From: Ignavibacteria bacterium UBA7675
GTDB taxonomy: Bacteria > Bacteroidota > Ignavibacteria > Kapaibacteriales > UB7675
Reading direction: 5' to 3'
NCBI GenBank assembly: GCA_002483085.1
Contig: DLHF01000079.1
Coordinates: 1-29,269, forward strand
DNA length: 29,269 nucleotides
The position numbers and the translations under genes were made by a program. Of the stretch, positions 15,124-24,167 are shown piece after piece (the stretch's first letter is position 1; each line of letters begins with the position of its first letter). The notes below the pieces were generated by a model. That model was not told the DNA's origin. It made no database searches and saw only the letters and a list, made by a program, of their open reading frames with translations.

Positions 15124-17559
15124 TTATGGAAGCAATTTTGGCTGAAGTAGATCGCGTATTATTTCTGTCTTATTTATATACTCATCGAGCTTTGCCTGCG
15201 CTTCTTGTTCGCTTTGGTAGTTTTCCTCCGAGCGCAACTCGCACACACCATCTATTATTTCAGATTTGTAATGAAAGCCAAGAGTTGTTAAGATGACTTC
15301 TGCCGTTTTTTGCCTATCGGTGTTGCTGATAATGCCATACTGAATAGAATATGTCCCATCGGAGCCGGGAGTGATCTCTGCTGTGCTTTCAAGTGGCGCG
15401 GAGCCTTTGTTCTTGTTGACCTTTGCTATGTCGCCACGGCGATCCATCGTATTCTTCGGTTTCGGTTTTCGATTGTTTTTCCAGCGTTGCACACCGCACC
15501 GTGTTATTATATGAGCGGCTGCCTCTTCCTCGGAATTAAGAACGCTGATATACACGATAAATAAACGGCTACGCGGTTTATTGCACGGTTCTTCAAACAA
15601 CGGATCGGCAGGCAGCTCCATGTCGGGAACAGGAAATGCCAGAGCATCGCATTTATCCCTGCCGAAAATACCGAAGCCATCGAAATCGAAGACTACCTGT
15701 TTTTTTTCTTTCATGTGGTTGAACAGTTCGGCGGTTTTGGAACTGCTCGACATATAGTTCTGAATAGTTTGGGCTGTATAATAGGCACGCAATTTCGAGA
15801 GAAAGATATTGCCGTTCTGCCCGCTGTCGAGCAGTTGTACCATACCAGCAGTACTATGTGCGAAGCGGCTTTGCATATATTGTCCGCGTGGAATTATAAT
15901 CCCTCCTACTGTTACATCGCTATCGGCGGAATAAATGCCGGGGCGCAATCTGCATTCATCTGTATAGCCATGAACAGTAATTTTGAGTACGGGATTGCCC
16001 CAGCACTGCGAGGAAAGCCGGACGAGAGCTTCTTCAATTGGGGCATAGATATGAGTTTTGAAATAATCATCAATTTTGGGTGCTGCTTCATCGTACCGAT
16101 AGTCGGTACTGTCGATAAAATGGCTGCCTTGCAGAGAGTTCTTGGCGACGCGTTCATGAAATACTTGCAGGTTCTCCGACGTAGTTGGCCACCAATAGCC
16201 TGTAATAAAGTATGGAGTACCGCTTATAGAATCCCGGATAATTATTGCAGAATCGGGCTGCTGTCGGCAGATAATATAGAATGTATCGCGCAGCAGGCTA
16301 TCCTTGATACCTGTGCGAAATGTAAGTTGCTTTGGCATGAGTTCGCAGGTAAGGCATTTGTCGTTTTGCGTCGATGCGCGAACGATATAATTGCTGGCAG
16401 GTGCCAGGGGGATAACTTCGCCCGGCTTGAACTCCCGGTTGCCATCGCCGGAAAGCTGGAGGAGAAACCGCTCGTCGGGAGGCGGAGCATCCGTAGTATC
16501 GTTATTCAGGGTGACTGTTTTCCCGAGGACTGTTACTTCCAGAGTGATTTCCGGGTCCGGGAACGAGTAAGTGTAAATATCTAATTTTGCACCGTCGCGG
16601 TCGGATGTAAAAAACAGGCCGCGTTTGTCGGGAGTAACATAGGCGAACATATCATTGGCCGCAGAGTTGTAGGGAAGATCAGACGGTATTGCACGGCGGG
16701 AGGCTTTCCTCAGCGATTCTTCCAACAGCAAAGCTCTTACGGGAATGTGCGCTGCATTGAAAGACGCACGGTAGATGTCGAAGTCGGCAGTTGTATTATT
16801 TTTCCAGTTGCTCGAAAAGTAAAAATAGCCATCGGCACCGCAATGAGGTGATATTTCATCACCCGGTGTGTTCATTGTGGGAACGAGTACGGGATCGCTC
16901 CAATTCCCTCCATTATTTATGCTATAGAAAATATTCAGGCTGGAGTCCGGGCTGCCGTTAAGTACGACAGGTCGGTTGGAAGTAAAGAATAGCATTCTGC
17001 CATCGGGTGTCAGCGCAGGCTGCGACTCCCAGTAGTCCGAGTTAAGTTTGGACAACGGGGTGAGTGTCACAAAATTATCAGTTGTGCTCCAGAGGTCGAG
17101 CATATGGCTGGTGTTGCCTGCACTGATTCCATCGGGGTTCATGGAGTGTTCCGCAGCAAATACAGTCAATGTACGGTTGGTATCAGTTGTTGGAGTGCCT
17201 CGTGTGTATTCAGCAAACATTTTGTCGGTAGTTGACAGAAGCGTACACGCGGGCTGGCCCCACTCTGCATTCAACGGTTTTGTTTTTCTGTACGCGGCTG
17301 GTCGCGTCGAATGCCAGATTTCAGCTCTGCGAGCCTTTTTTATCTTTTTACCTTGATCGTACACGTCGGTTCTGTCGCTGGTAAAGTACAGTATATCTTC
17401 GCCGTTTTCATCCATACTGTAAAACACTACAGGCGCGTAGTCGTTCAGCGAATCATTGACAGGAACATTGAGCCTCCCGCCCGTTTGTGCGCTGATTGTT
17501 GCAACAGCCATAAGTACACAGGCTATTGGTAAGAGCAGCAATCGCAGTAGAAGTGCCAT
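15124..17559 (-). CDS. secreted PD40 / OmpA-like / SPOR-like envelope protein
   Basis: About 811 residues starting with a clear signal peptide (MALLLRLLLLPIACVLMAVA, cut near residue 25). PD40/WD40-like strands recur through residues 50-335: ILYFTSD, MLFFTSNRP, YFYFSSNW and LFFTSDRDGAKLDIYTY. An OmpA-C-like domain is suggested by LKITVHGYTDE (525-535), LSKLRAYYTAQTIQNYM (588-603) and an exit strand RLFIVYISV (665-673). It carries a long insertion between the first two blocks. The last ~75 residues (YSIQYGIISNTDRQKTAEVIL) resemble a SPOR-type peptidoglycan-binding fold. Expected location is the periplasm or outer membrane, anchored to peptidoglycan. Last gene of a three-gene minus-strand operon, 125 bp after the lipoprotein. 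The open frame upstream of ATG 17559 overlaps that lipoprotein and is not used. Confidence 0.83.
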   Translation of the reverse strand: MALLLRLLLLPIACVLMAVATISAQTGGRLNVPVNDSLNDYAPVVFYSMDENGEDILYFTSDRTDVYDQGKKIKKARRAEIWHSTRPAAYRKTKPLNAEWGQPACTLLSTTDKMFAEYTRGTPTTDTNRTLTVFAAEHSMNPDGISAGNTSHMLDLWSTTDNFVTLTPLSKLNSDYWESQPALTPDGRMLFFTSNRPVVLNGSPDSSLNIFYSINNGGNWSDPVLVPTMNTPGDEISPHCGADGYFYFSSNWKNNTTADFDIYRASFNAAHIPVRALLLEESLRKASRRAIPSDLPYNSAANDMFAYVTPDKRGLFFTSDRDGAKLDIYTYSFPDPEITLEVTVLGKTVTLNNDTTDAPPPDERFLLQLSGDGNREFKPGEVIPLAPASNYIVRASTQNDKCLTCELMPKQLTFRTGIKDSLLRDTFYIICRQQPDSAIIIRDSISGTPYFITGYWWPTTSENLQVFHERVAKNSLQGSHFIDSTDYRYDEAAPKIDDYFKTHIYAPIEEALVRLSSQCWGNPVLKITVHGYTDECRLRPGIYSADSDVTVGGIIIPRGQYMQSRFAHSTAGMVQLLDSGQNGNIFLSKLRAYYTAQTIQNYMSSSSKTAELFNHMKEKKQVVFDFDGFGIFGRDKCDALAFPVPDMELPADPLFEEPCNKPRSRLFIVYISVLNSEEEAAAHIITRCGVQRWKNNRKPKPKNTMDRRGDIAKVNKNKGSAPLESTAEITPGSDGTYSIQYGIISNTDRQKTAEVILTTLGFHYKSEIIDGVCELRSEENYQSEQEAQAKLDEYINKTEIIRDLLQPKLLP

Positions 17560-17684
17560 AACGATATCCGGGAAATGATGAGATTCCAAAAAATGATGAT
17601 CTGTGTTCAGACCTGAACAGAATACTATGTTTGAAAGTATATCGCTCGGTTGTACCAGCCTGCTCTCGTGCGGCTGATCGGACT

Positions 17685-19907
17685 CTAAAGCACAACCGGG
17701 TACAGGACGCGAAAATGAATTGCCGACTGCTCGTTCAGGTTTGCTTCCGTACCATCGTTGATCTCGCGCACTACCAGTACGCCGTACACATTTGTATTGG
17801 TTGTATTGGTCTGGAAAATATAAATACCGCCGACTTCGGGATTGATGGTATCGACCGCATCGCGGTTCTGGAAAACCATACCAGCATTGATGTCTTGCTC
17901 TAATAGAGTGACTACATGGAGGATATTGTTGAACAGCGTTTCGTCTGGAATTGGGGATTGCTGCTGCCATCGAGCCCACGACATATTTGACTCAATCTTG
18001 AAGAATGGTTGCTGTGGTGGCGTTCCGTTCGGATTTGGTACTTCCACCCAGAGGTCGCCCTGGCCGGGGTCGTTGGGTGGAGGACTGTTTTCATTGCGTA
18101 GAGAGCTCACAGCGGAATTTCCAAAGACATAGAATTCGTATTCGGGTCGGGGTTGTTTTGTTGTCGTTTGCCGGTAGGCATGCATCTTGATAGGTGGTGT
18201 AAAATCCGGGAGCGTTGTTACGATTGCATCAACAAGGAATTCCTGATCTGGACAACCGGATACTTTGATGATGATCTTTACTGTAAACATGCTGTCGGCA
18301 GTAGTCGGGGGATCCGAGGGCGTGCGCGCCAGCAATATTTGTTTTAGCTCGTCCTTTGTGGGAGCTGTAAAAGTCACCTTGAATGAACCAGCCGGGGAAT
18401 TACCGGGAATAAGGCTGATTCGCGTATTATTTACCCGGAAATATTTTAAAGAAAACTGATCGCCGGGTAGAGCTTCCACGCGAAGCTCGGCATCTTGGGT
18501 ACGGCATGCTAATGTGTCGTTGGGAGATAGAATAACGTCGTATTCTTCCGAAACCACACTTTGCTCTGTAATTGTAGACGGGGTGTTGGGAACCGAGATA
18601 AATACGCGCTTGTCATTGCGAATATACAAGGAGTCGCGTGCTGTTGTACCAGAGGGCTGATTGCGGTTATTGATGCGCAAAGAAGGGCAGGTTTCGCGGC
18701 AGCACTCCCCTGATAGTATCACTGTCAGATTGCAGGCTGTAGGATCACCTTCGGGGACGATCTCAAGCTCTAGGGTCAGGTTCGAAGGTACAGACTTCGT
18801 GGTGGCAGACAGGGGATGAAAAAGAGCGTTGATGATTAGAGGCTGGCCTTCTTCCAAACGTATTTCTCCACCGGCATTTTGCAGAGCCGAGGGCGACTGG
18901 ATGCGCCAGTCATTTCTCCCAAGCGTAGAATCAATATTTTTTACACGAACGACCACAGGGCAGGAACTGGTATTTGTAAATATAGTTTTCGATATCCGCC
19001 CTTCCTGGCCGAGTTCCACTGGTTCTTCTGATACCCGAAATTCCTGACTTGTACCGGGTGTAAATAAAGTACAATTGCAGGTTTTTTCTACAACAGTAGC
19101 CTGAAGGCTGATACTCATAGTTGCTGTATTGCTCGGGCAGGCCAGTTTCAGGAGCAGCAGTTCTTCAAAGCGATTATTGGGGCGGCCCTTGCTTGTGGTA
19201 GCTGTATTAACATTGAGGCACAGGCCGAGCGTAGAACCCGGTGGTAGTGTGACGCGCATCGGATTGGCAGTAACGGGAACTGTTTGCGCGTTTATCTGAA
19301 CAGCTCCTATAGTAAAGACACCCAGCGGGGTTGTCGGGATTTCTACTTCGATATTATCCCGCCCGTTGTTGCGGGCTACTGTCAGACAGTTCTGTACGGG
19401 ATTCGGCGTGTTCTGTAGGAGTTCTTGGGAAGCAGATAGCACATTAGTAAATATGAAATCCGCCGACGAATTGGCCAGAGTATTACAGTTAAGGTCGGTG
19501 ACATCGGCTTCCCGGAAGACGAATCGCACATTCGTGTCGTTGCAGATAGTAGGTAGTATCTGCGAAATCATACCGTGTCCCGGTGAGAAAGCTTCGATAA
19601 TAAAGTCGCTACCAGAAACCGACGCGATAGCAGTTACTACGGCCTGCCCCTGTATATCGGTAAAACCTACTTCGCTTTCCTGTTGCTCTCGGCGGTGTTT
19701 GATTCTTATCTGGACATTCCGAAGCGGTGTCACGCTTGTTAACCCACTTGCTGAATCGCTAAGCAGATCGGTGCGGACTGTAAAGTGTACTGGTACTGTT
19801 TCCTCCGGATCCGTTACTTCCGAGCAACTGTTGGTAAAGAGAATGATTGCGCAGGACAATGCAGTAAGGCATGCGTAGCGTATGTTGAGGCGTAGTAAAT
19901 TATTCAT
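17685..19907 (-). CDS. large Cys-rich lipoprotein, function unknown
   Basis: About 740 residues. ATG 19907 gives an N terminus with basic residues, a hydrophobic stretch (LTALSCAIILF) and TNSC, a relaxed lipobox with C28 as probable lipidation site. The mature part looks like a series of beta-sandwich modules. One, around SCPVVVRVKNIDSTLGRNDW to VILSGEC, resembles HYDIN/choice-of-anchor-D-type domains common in Bacteroidota surface proteins. Cysteine pairs recur (CNC, ECCRETC), suggesting disulfides outside the cytoplasm. No catalytic motif is seen. Middle gene of the envelope operon: 77 bp after the barrel-like gene and 125 bp before the PD40/OmpA gene. The frame can extend to 19952, but the signal sequence fits the later ATG. 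Confidence 0.75.
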   Translation of the reverse strand: MNNLLRLNIRYACLTALSCAIILFTNSCSEVTDPEETVPVHFTVRTDLLSDSASGLTSVTPLRNVQIRIKHRREQQESEVGFTDIQGQAVVTAIASVSGSDFIIEAFSPGHGMISQILPTICNDTNVRFVFREADVTDLNCNTLANSSADFIFTNVLSASQELLQNTPNPVQNCLTVARNNGRDNIEVEIPTTPLGVFTIGAVQINAQTVPVTANPMRVTLPPGSTLGLCLNVNTATTSKGRPNNRFEELLLLKLACPSNTATMSISLQATVVEKTCNCTLFTPGTSQEFRVSEEPVELGQEGRISKTIFTNTSSCPVVVRVKNIDSTLGRNDWRIQSPSALQNAGGEIRLEEGQPLIINALFHPLSATTKSVPSNLTLELEIVPEGDPTACNLTVILSGECCRETCPSLRINNRNQPSGTTARDSLYIRNDKRVFISVPNTPSTITEQSVVSEEYDVILSPNDTLACRTQDAELRVEALPGDQFSLKYFRVNNTRISLIPGNSPAGSFKVTFTAPTKDELKQILLARTPSDPPTTADSMFTVKIIIKVSGCPDQEFLVDAIVTTLPDFTPPIKMHAYRQTTTKQPRPEYEFYVFGNSAVSSLRNENSPPPNDPGQGDLWVEVPNPNGTPPQQPFFKIESNMSWARWQQQSPIPDETLFNNILHVVTLLEQDINAGMVFQNRDAVDTINPEVGGIYIFQTNTTNTNVYGVLVVREINDGTEANLNEQSAIHFRVLYPVVL

Positions 19908-19984
19908 AAGATATATCGCTGAAAGTGGGAAATAATTCTCAAGCAACGTCATTGACCAATTCTGCTATACAGAGTCCATATCTA

Positions 19985-21016
19985 TCAGAGCGACACACCG
20001 AATCGCATATATATATATGTGGACTGGCGATAGGAGTTCAGCGGATCTGCACATTCGCACTCAGGATCTGGCAGTGGGAGGTTCATATGGCGAACACCAA
20101 TGTCTATCGCCCAGTCCGCCTTGCAATCCCAATCCCACTCATAGCCTATGCCGAGGCCATAGTATATGCGCTGATGATTGAGGTCATTTCCTATCACAGG
20201 GGCGCTGGTTTGGAAGTCGAAAGGGATGCCAATATCTCCGTATGCGAACCATGTAGAGCAGTTATGGGAAAAGGTGCTAGGGTCGGGATGAGGAGTAAAC
20301 GTGTACCGTGGATGCAGGCCGACAGGGATAAAGATAGAGCCATCGACGGGCCATAGGCCGATAAACGGGCCAAGCTGGAACGCGTCTTTGCTGTCTATTG
20401 ACCACAGCCAAGCGCTTTCCAGACCGAGAAGCAGATTGGATCCCCCGCGCTCGAAGTTGATAAAGCTCGATTCATACGGCACCATGCCCGACAGTGTCCT
20501 GTGCAGGTAGGGCTCCTTGGAGCGCCCCCGTACACCTGCCATGAATCGCAGCTCTACCTTCTTAAAACCAAGCCAGCCATCGCGTGGATTACAGCATGGG
20601 CAACACACTGAATCGCATGTAAATATTTTGGGCGGTACGAGCGGATCAGAAACATCGGTGATTCGCTTTATCATGCCTGTTGGCAGCTCGTAGATAAGAT
20701 CTGCCTCATTCTCACTGTCGCCCATGGCAAAGATACGCACGCGATCCATCGGCATTAATTCGTTTGCAGGCAGGCATTCTGGCTTCCGAATGGAAGCAAT
20801 AGAATACATTTGGTCTCCGGTAATTTTGTTGCGTATGGGTGCCGTTAGTTCTGTGTTCCATCGCTGTAGATCGTTGTGGATTGAATCCTTATCTGCAAAT
20901 CCTCCAGCAGCCGATGGGCTGCTACAGAAAAATATACCGAGGAGGATAAGCGCGCAGAACAAAAGAATAGAACTGCATCGGCACAATGTAAGAGACAGGT
21001 TGAGGCAGTTTTTCAT
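19985..21016 (-). CDS. predicted outer-membrane barrel-like protein
   Basis: A 343-residue protein with an N-terminal hydrophobic signal (about residues 10-37, ending in SPSAAGG). The second half alternates aromatic and small residues in strands (LLLGLESAWLW, FQLGPFIGLWP, YYGLGIGYEWDWD, STYIYMRFGVSL) and ends in a short terminal strand, as outer-membrane beta barrels do. A dense cysteine cluster, C134-D-S-V-C138-C139-P-C141-C142, lies in the N-terminal region and another (ECEC) near the end. The family was not recognised. First gene of the three-gene envelope operon. Confidence 0.7.
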   Translation of the reverse strand: MKNCLNLSLTLCRCSSILLFCALILLGIFFCSSPSAAGGFADKDSIHNDLQRWNTELTAPIRNKITGDQMYSIASIRKPECLPANELMPMDRVRIFAMGDSENEADLIYELPTGMIKRITDVSDPLVPPKIFTCDSVCCPCCNPRDGWLGFKKVELRFMAGVRGRSKEPYLHRTLSGMVPYESSFINFERGGSNLLLGLESAWLWSIDSKDAFQLGPFIGLWPVDGSIFIPVGLHPRYTFTPHPDPSTFSHNCSTWFAYGDIGIPFDFQTSAPVIGNDLNHQRIYYGLGIGYEWDWDCKADWAIDIGVRHMNLPLPDPECECADPLNSYRQSTYIYMRFGVSL

Positions 21017-21205
21017 AGCATAGAAAAGACTATTATATCAAAAAGCCGGAACTGTGATAACTGTACCGGAATTCCAATAGCGAACTATTGTGTATAACGA
21101 GCTGCGGTGTCCTACCCCTTGAGAGGACACTTCTTTCCGCCTGACTTCAATTCGCCAGCATCAGCTCTTGTTACAAAAGCATGTTGGATCGCCATAAGGC
21201 ACATA

Positions 21206-21349
21206 TCAGGGAGTCAATACATGGTATCGTAGACAGTTTGTGATCTGTCCAAAAACATAAACGCCGTTATTGTAGTTGATAAGTAGAAGTTTATCGACTT
21301 TTTTCGAGGTCTTCGGATAGACTATGTGTAGATATCTGTAGTCGCTCAT
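21206..21349 (-). CDS. possible 47-residue small protein or gene remnant
   Basis: An ATG at 21349 opens 47 codons reading MSDYRYLHIVYPK at the start and YVFGQITNCLRYHVLTP at the end. The composition (Y, I, K, N and L rich, few rare codons) is more protein-like than the usual shadow frames here, and nothing lies opposite it. The frame stays open upstream to 21406. No family recognised and no ribosome site. It may be the decayed end of a larger gene. Confidence 0.22.
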   Translation of the reverse strand: MSDYRYLHIVYPKTSKKVDKLLLINYNNGVYVFGQITNCLRYHVLTP

Positions 21350-21428
21350 CCCATGTTGCGACACCTGTGTTCCGATGAACCATCGAATAATATATGGACG
21401 GGGCAATATATGGTACTGTGAAGGATAG

Positions 21429-21466
21429 AAAAATCAAAAAGGGCTCAAGATTGGAAGTCTGAGCCC
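21429..21466 (-). terminator. terminator-like hairpin on the minus strand
   Basis: Read on the minus strand, GGGCTCA (complement of 21460-21466) and TGAGCCC (complement of 21441-21447) form a perfect 7-bp stem followed directly by TTTTTGATTTTT. This is the best intrinsic terminator shape in the window. The nearest minus-strand gene upstream, the DinB-fold gene, ends more than 400 bp away with repeat copy D in between, so the transcript it serves is unclear. Confidence 0.5.
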
Positions 21467-21630
21467 CTATCAGCAGCATCGTATTGGCTGAAATCCTTGT
21501 TTTCCTGTTCTTCTTACGGCTTTTCAAGTGGTGTTGCAGGTTGCTCCACGAAACGGGAGAAATTGCGACTTATGCCGCAAATTCTTCCTGTTTTGGCATA
21601 GTTTCAAAGCTGATACTAGAAGCATAGAGC

Positions 21631-21890
21631 TCTCTGTGGCACGGGCATCTTCGCTCTGGTTTCTCTTCGCTGTCGCCGGTCGCATATCCGCCTATCGGTT
21701 GGCCAAAGGCTTTGCGCTGGTTATCGGCAAAGGGGTGCAGCTCCGACGCGGATTATCTACAGCTTTCGAGCCAGCACGTATCTGCATATCCAGCGGGTTT
21801 CACGCGGATGGGGGCGTACAGCCACGCGGCGGACGTGCAGCGCGGTGCAGCGACCAAGCGCCGGAGCAAAGACAGGAGCGACCAGTAGCA
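21631..21890 (+). repeat. dispersed intergenic repeat, copy D
   Basis: Starts CTGTGGCACGGGCATCTTCG and contains CGCTGTCGCCGGTCGCA (one change from A, C and E), CCTATCGGTTGGCCAAA, GCGGATGGGGGCGTACAG, CCACGCGGCGGACGTGCAG and CGCGGTGCAGCGACCAAG. It ends AAAGACAGGAGCG, ACCAGTAGCA. It is the shortest apparently complete copy: the site that carries a hairpin insert in A, C and E is uninterrupted here. It directly abuts the stop of the DinB-fold gene. Confidence 0.88.
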
Positions 21891-21892
21891 GC

Positions 21893-22396
21893 CTATTGCC
21901 TACTACTGCGCTCCAACACTTCTTCTTCGGTAAGGCCGTACAGTGGCGGCGTTGGAACATCGAGCATTGCCAGATACAGGTAGATTTGCCCCCGGTGGTG
22001 AATTTCGTGTTCGAGCATAGCGCGCAGCCATTTGCCGAGAGTAATTTGTATGCCGCCGGGCGTCGTGCATTTGTTGCCGAGGTCGTCGGGCGTAATTGAG
22101 TGAAATATTTCTGTTGATTCGCTGTGCAGCCGCTGCATGAATGCCACAATATTATCGTAGCCATCGGCCAGGTCGCGTCCGTGGCCGGGGTAGGAGCTCA
22201 GCCTGAACTGGGCATTTTCGGCGTACATATATCGTTCGATAGTTGCCAGATGCCGCACTATATCGCCAAGGGTAAACTTTCCTTCCTTGTATGTCCATTC
22301 TACCAAATCGGGTGGAATACAGCGCACAACGCGCATAGTGCGCTCGCGAATGCGTGCGGCGTAGTCGAGAAATGGCTCAATTGTTCGGATTTCCAT
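21893..22396 (-). CDS. DinB-fold (DUF664/DinB_2-like) protein
   Basis: A 167-residue all-helical protein. FTLGDIVRHLATIERYMY supplies the first metal-binding histidine, and LRAMLEHEIHHRGQIYLYLAML near residues 125-145 supplies the H-x-x-x-H pair followed by R-G-Q, the usual DinB-superfamily triad. Members of this fold include metal-dependent thiol transferases and many proteins of unknown role; it is not the DNA polymerase IV called DinB in E. coli. It is 33 bp downstream of the DUF1287 gene on the same strand, so the two may be co-transcribed. Confidence 0.88.
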   Translation of the reverse strand: MEIRTIEPFLDYAARIRERTMRVVRCIPPDLVEWTYKEGKFTLGDIVRHLATIERYMYAENAQFRLSSYPGHGRDLADGYDNIVAFMQRLHSESTEIFHSITPDDLGNKCTTPGGIQITLGKWLRAMLEHEIHHRGQIYLYLAMLDVPTPPLYGLTEEEVLERSSRQ

Positions 22397-22429
22397 GAGT
22401 TGTTCCTTACGATGGCAGGGGCTGCTTCT

Positions 22430-23092
22430 TTATTGCTCTATCGGGCGTGTTTCGCCACTGCGAAAATACCGGTAGTGACCAACAATTTCCCAGCTAAAAA
22501 GAGCATCTTCGCGTTCTGTGCCATTGCCGATATTGTGCAACACGAGGTAGCGTGTGTGCTCTTTGGTTGCCGTGCTATCGACAATACCGGTGTGCAGCCT
22601 TCCATTATCGAGCTTCCAGGCCACAACATCGCCCGGCAGGAAGCGCTCGGGATTGCGTGTAATGCCGAGCGCAGCACCTCGGCGCTCGAAAAACACCATC
22701 AGATTAGCCACGCGGCGGTGGTCGATATTTGGGTCGGGGCGGGTAAGCCCCCATAACTTTGGATAGGCATCAAAGTTGGCAGTTATATCCTCGTGTAGCT
22801 CTTTTTGCAGATCAATGCCAGCAGCACGGAAAGCGCGGACGACAACATCGGAGCACACACCTCGGCTGCGTAGGACATCGCCGCCGGGATACGCGAGCTG
22901 CACATATGCCGGGTCGTAGGACGTTGTATATGTCGTTTGGAGCGCCGCATCGCGCACGAGCACCATCGCTGTATCATTGGCAGAGGGGTACAGTTTTTTC
23001 GCTTCGGGCATAGGGTGTTCCGCCGGGCGAAATAGATGTACTGCCAGCGGCAGGCAGAACGAAAGCAGCAGAAGAGGGATTGTTTTTCTCAT
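22430..23092 (-). CDS. DUF1287 family protein (YijF-like), exported
   Basis: A 220-residue protein with an N-terminal signal or anchor (MRKTIPLLLLSFCLPLAVHL). The conserved body has YTTSYDPAYVQLAYPGGDV, then RGVCSDVVVRAFRAAGIDLQKELHED, then DPNIDHRRVANLMVFF and PGDVVAWKLDNGRLHTGIV. This order is characteristic of DUF1287. The C-S-D start of a helix and the later H-x-G-I-V strand recall the Cys and His of NlpC/P60-like peptidases, so a cell-wall-related amidase role is possible but not established. It precedes the DinB-fold gene. Confidence 0.86.
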   Translation of the reverse strand: MRKTIPLLLLSFCLPLAVHLFRPAEHPMPEAKKLYPSANDTAMVLVRDAALQTTYTTSYDPAYVQLAYPGGDVLRSRGVCSDVVVRAFRAAGIDLQKELHEDITANFDAYPKLWGLTRPDPNIDHRRVANLMVFFERRGAALGITRNPERFLPGDVVAWKLDNGRLHTGIVDSTATKEHTRYLVLHNIGNGTEREDALFSWEIVGHYRYFRSGETRPIEQ

Positions 23093-23269
23093 AGAGGTAC
23101 TCTGGCCGGATAGTTATCGCTGATCTGTTGTGGTAAGTGTTGTGGAGGAGCGGGAAAGTTGCATCTGTTCGGAAATCGCGCCCAACCGCTGCGTAGACGC
23201 TGTGTGGAAGTCGTTCTTCTTCTCTGTGCGCCCGCCGCCGGGCACTGCGATGAGAGCCGGAACGCGCAG

Positions 23270-24079
23270 CTATGGTGCTATCTTCTGTCGTTCTTTTCGC
23301 GCGAGATTGCGGGCTCCTGCCAAAGGAATAACTGCAATACCCCATATGGTGATAAGTGCGCCGGTAAGTGAAACAACGAGGGGATTTGCGATATCGGAGG
23401 TGAAAACGATATCTATAGTTGCGTGAAAAATTGCGACAACAAGAATACTACCACGACTTGAATTGTAAAGCCAGGTGAGCAGTACACTACCAGTGAGCAG
23501 ACTCGCCACCCATCCCGCAATGCCTCCGATATCCATGGACGTATAGCCGGGGCGATAGAAAAACAGCGGGATATGCCACAGCGCCCAGCCCAGCGTGAGT
23601 ACTGCACTCGACCACAAAGCATTGAAACGGTGTTGCAGGTGTGGCAGTGCGTAGCCTCGCCATCCGGTTTCTTCTCCATAGCCAAAGGAAATAAGGTTAT
23701 ACAGAAAAAATACGATGGCGTTGAATTGTGGAAATTCACGCGATGTGCCGAGCTTTCGCAAGCCCCCTATTCCCGCCGTACTATCGAAGAATCCGGCAAG
23801 CAGCATCGCAAGCAGCGCTATGACAAACGGCCCTGCCAGAGCAATAGCTATCCACAGCAACTGCCCGCGCCATTGTACCAACTGGCGTGCGAGGTTGGCA
23901 ACACCGGCAGCGCGTTGTTCACGCCACGACATGATAAATGCTGCTGCTATTGGTCCTGCCGCTCCCAGAGCATGATGGTAAGGCAGCACCGGTAAACCGT
24001 GTACACCAAAAGCCGGAAGCCAGAGCGGAGCCCAGAGTATCCAGGAAATACTATAGGCGAGAGCGAAAAATAACACCAT
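23270..24079 (-). CDS. CPBP-family intramembrane glutamic endopeptidase (CAAX protease-like)
   Basis: A 269-residue integral membrane protein with about seven to eight hydrophobic segments. The ABI/CPBP motifs are present: EETGWRGYALPHLQ (EExxxR), GWALWHIPLFF (FxxxH-type) and a late FHATIDIVF (HxxxD in place of the frequent HxxxN). These residues form the metal-independent active site of the family. Substrate unknown. Starts at ATG 24079, about 90 bp from the divergent AT-rich trio. The first membrane segment begins at residue 2, so it has no separate signal peptide. Confidence 0.88.
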   Translation of the reverse strand: MVLFFALAYSISWILWAPLWLPAFGVHGLPVLPYHHALGAAGPIAAAFIMSWREQRAAGVANLARQLVQWRGQLLWIAIALAGPFVIALLAMLLAGFFDSTAGIGGLRKLGTSREFPQFNAIVFFLYNLISFGYGEETGWRGYALPHLQHRFNALWSSAVLTLGWALWHIPLFFYRPGYTSMDIGGIAGWVASLLTGSVLLTWLYNSSRGSILVVAIFHATIDIVFTSDIANPLVVSLTGALITIWGIAVIPLAGARNLARKERQKIAP

Positions 24080-24167
24080 GTGGAACTTCTGCAGGATTTT
24101 CTTGCTTACAACGTCGTAAAAGCAGATATTAATTTAATATATTCAAAAAAATGATAAGAGCTCACTA

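Larger units (their letters stand above)
21017..21630. other. long intergenic region with two hairpins
   Basis: Most of an 876-bp gap between the barrel-like gene and the DinB-fold gene, both on the minus strand. It holds a 7-bp perfect hairpin GTGTCCT/AGGACAC (21107-21113 with 21124-21130) followed by TTCTTT, a second terminator-like hairpin described separately, and a possible 47-codon minus-strand ORF. Base composition is more AT-rich than the flanking genes. The promoter of the envelope operon should lie near 21017-21100. No confident gene was found. Confidence 0.4.

Noticed and set aside
17560..17979. 140-residue N-terminal extension of the PD40/OmpA-like protein
   Set aside because: It overlaps the end of the lipoprotein gene and is low-complexity and basic. 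A clear signal peptide starts at ATG 17559.
21893..22396. DNA polymerase IV (dinB)
   Set aside because: The 167-residue helical protein with an H-E-x-H-H motif is the metal-binding DinB fold of B. subtilis type, not a Y-family polymerase.
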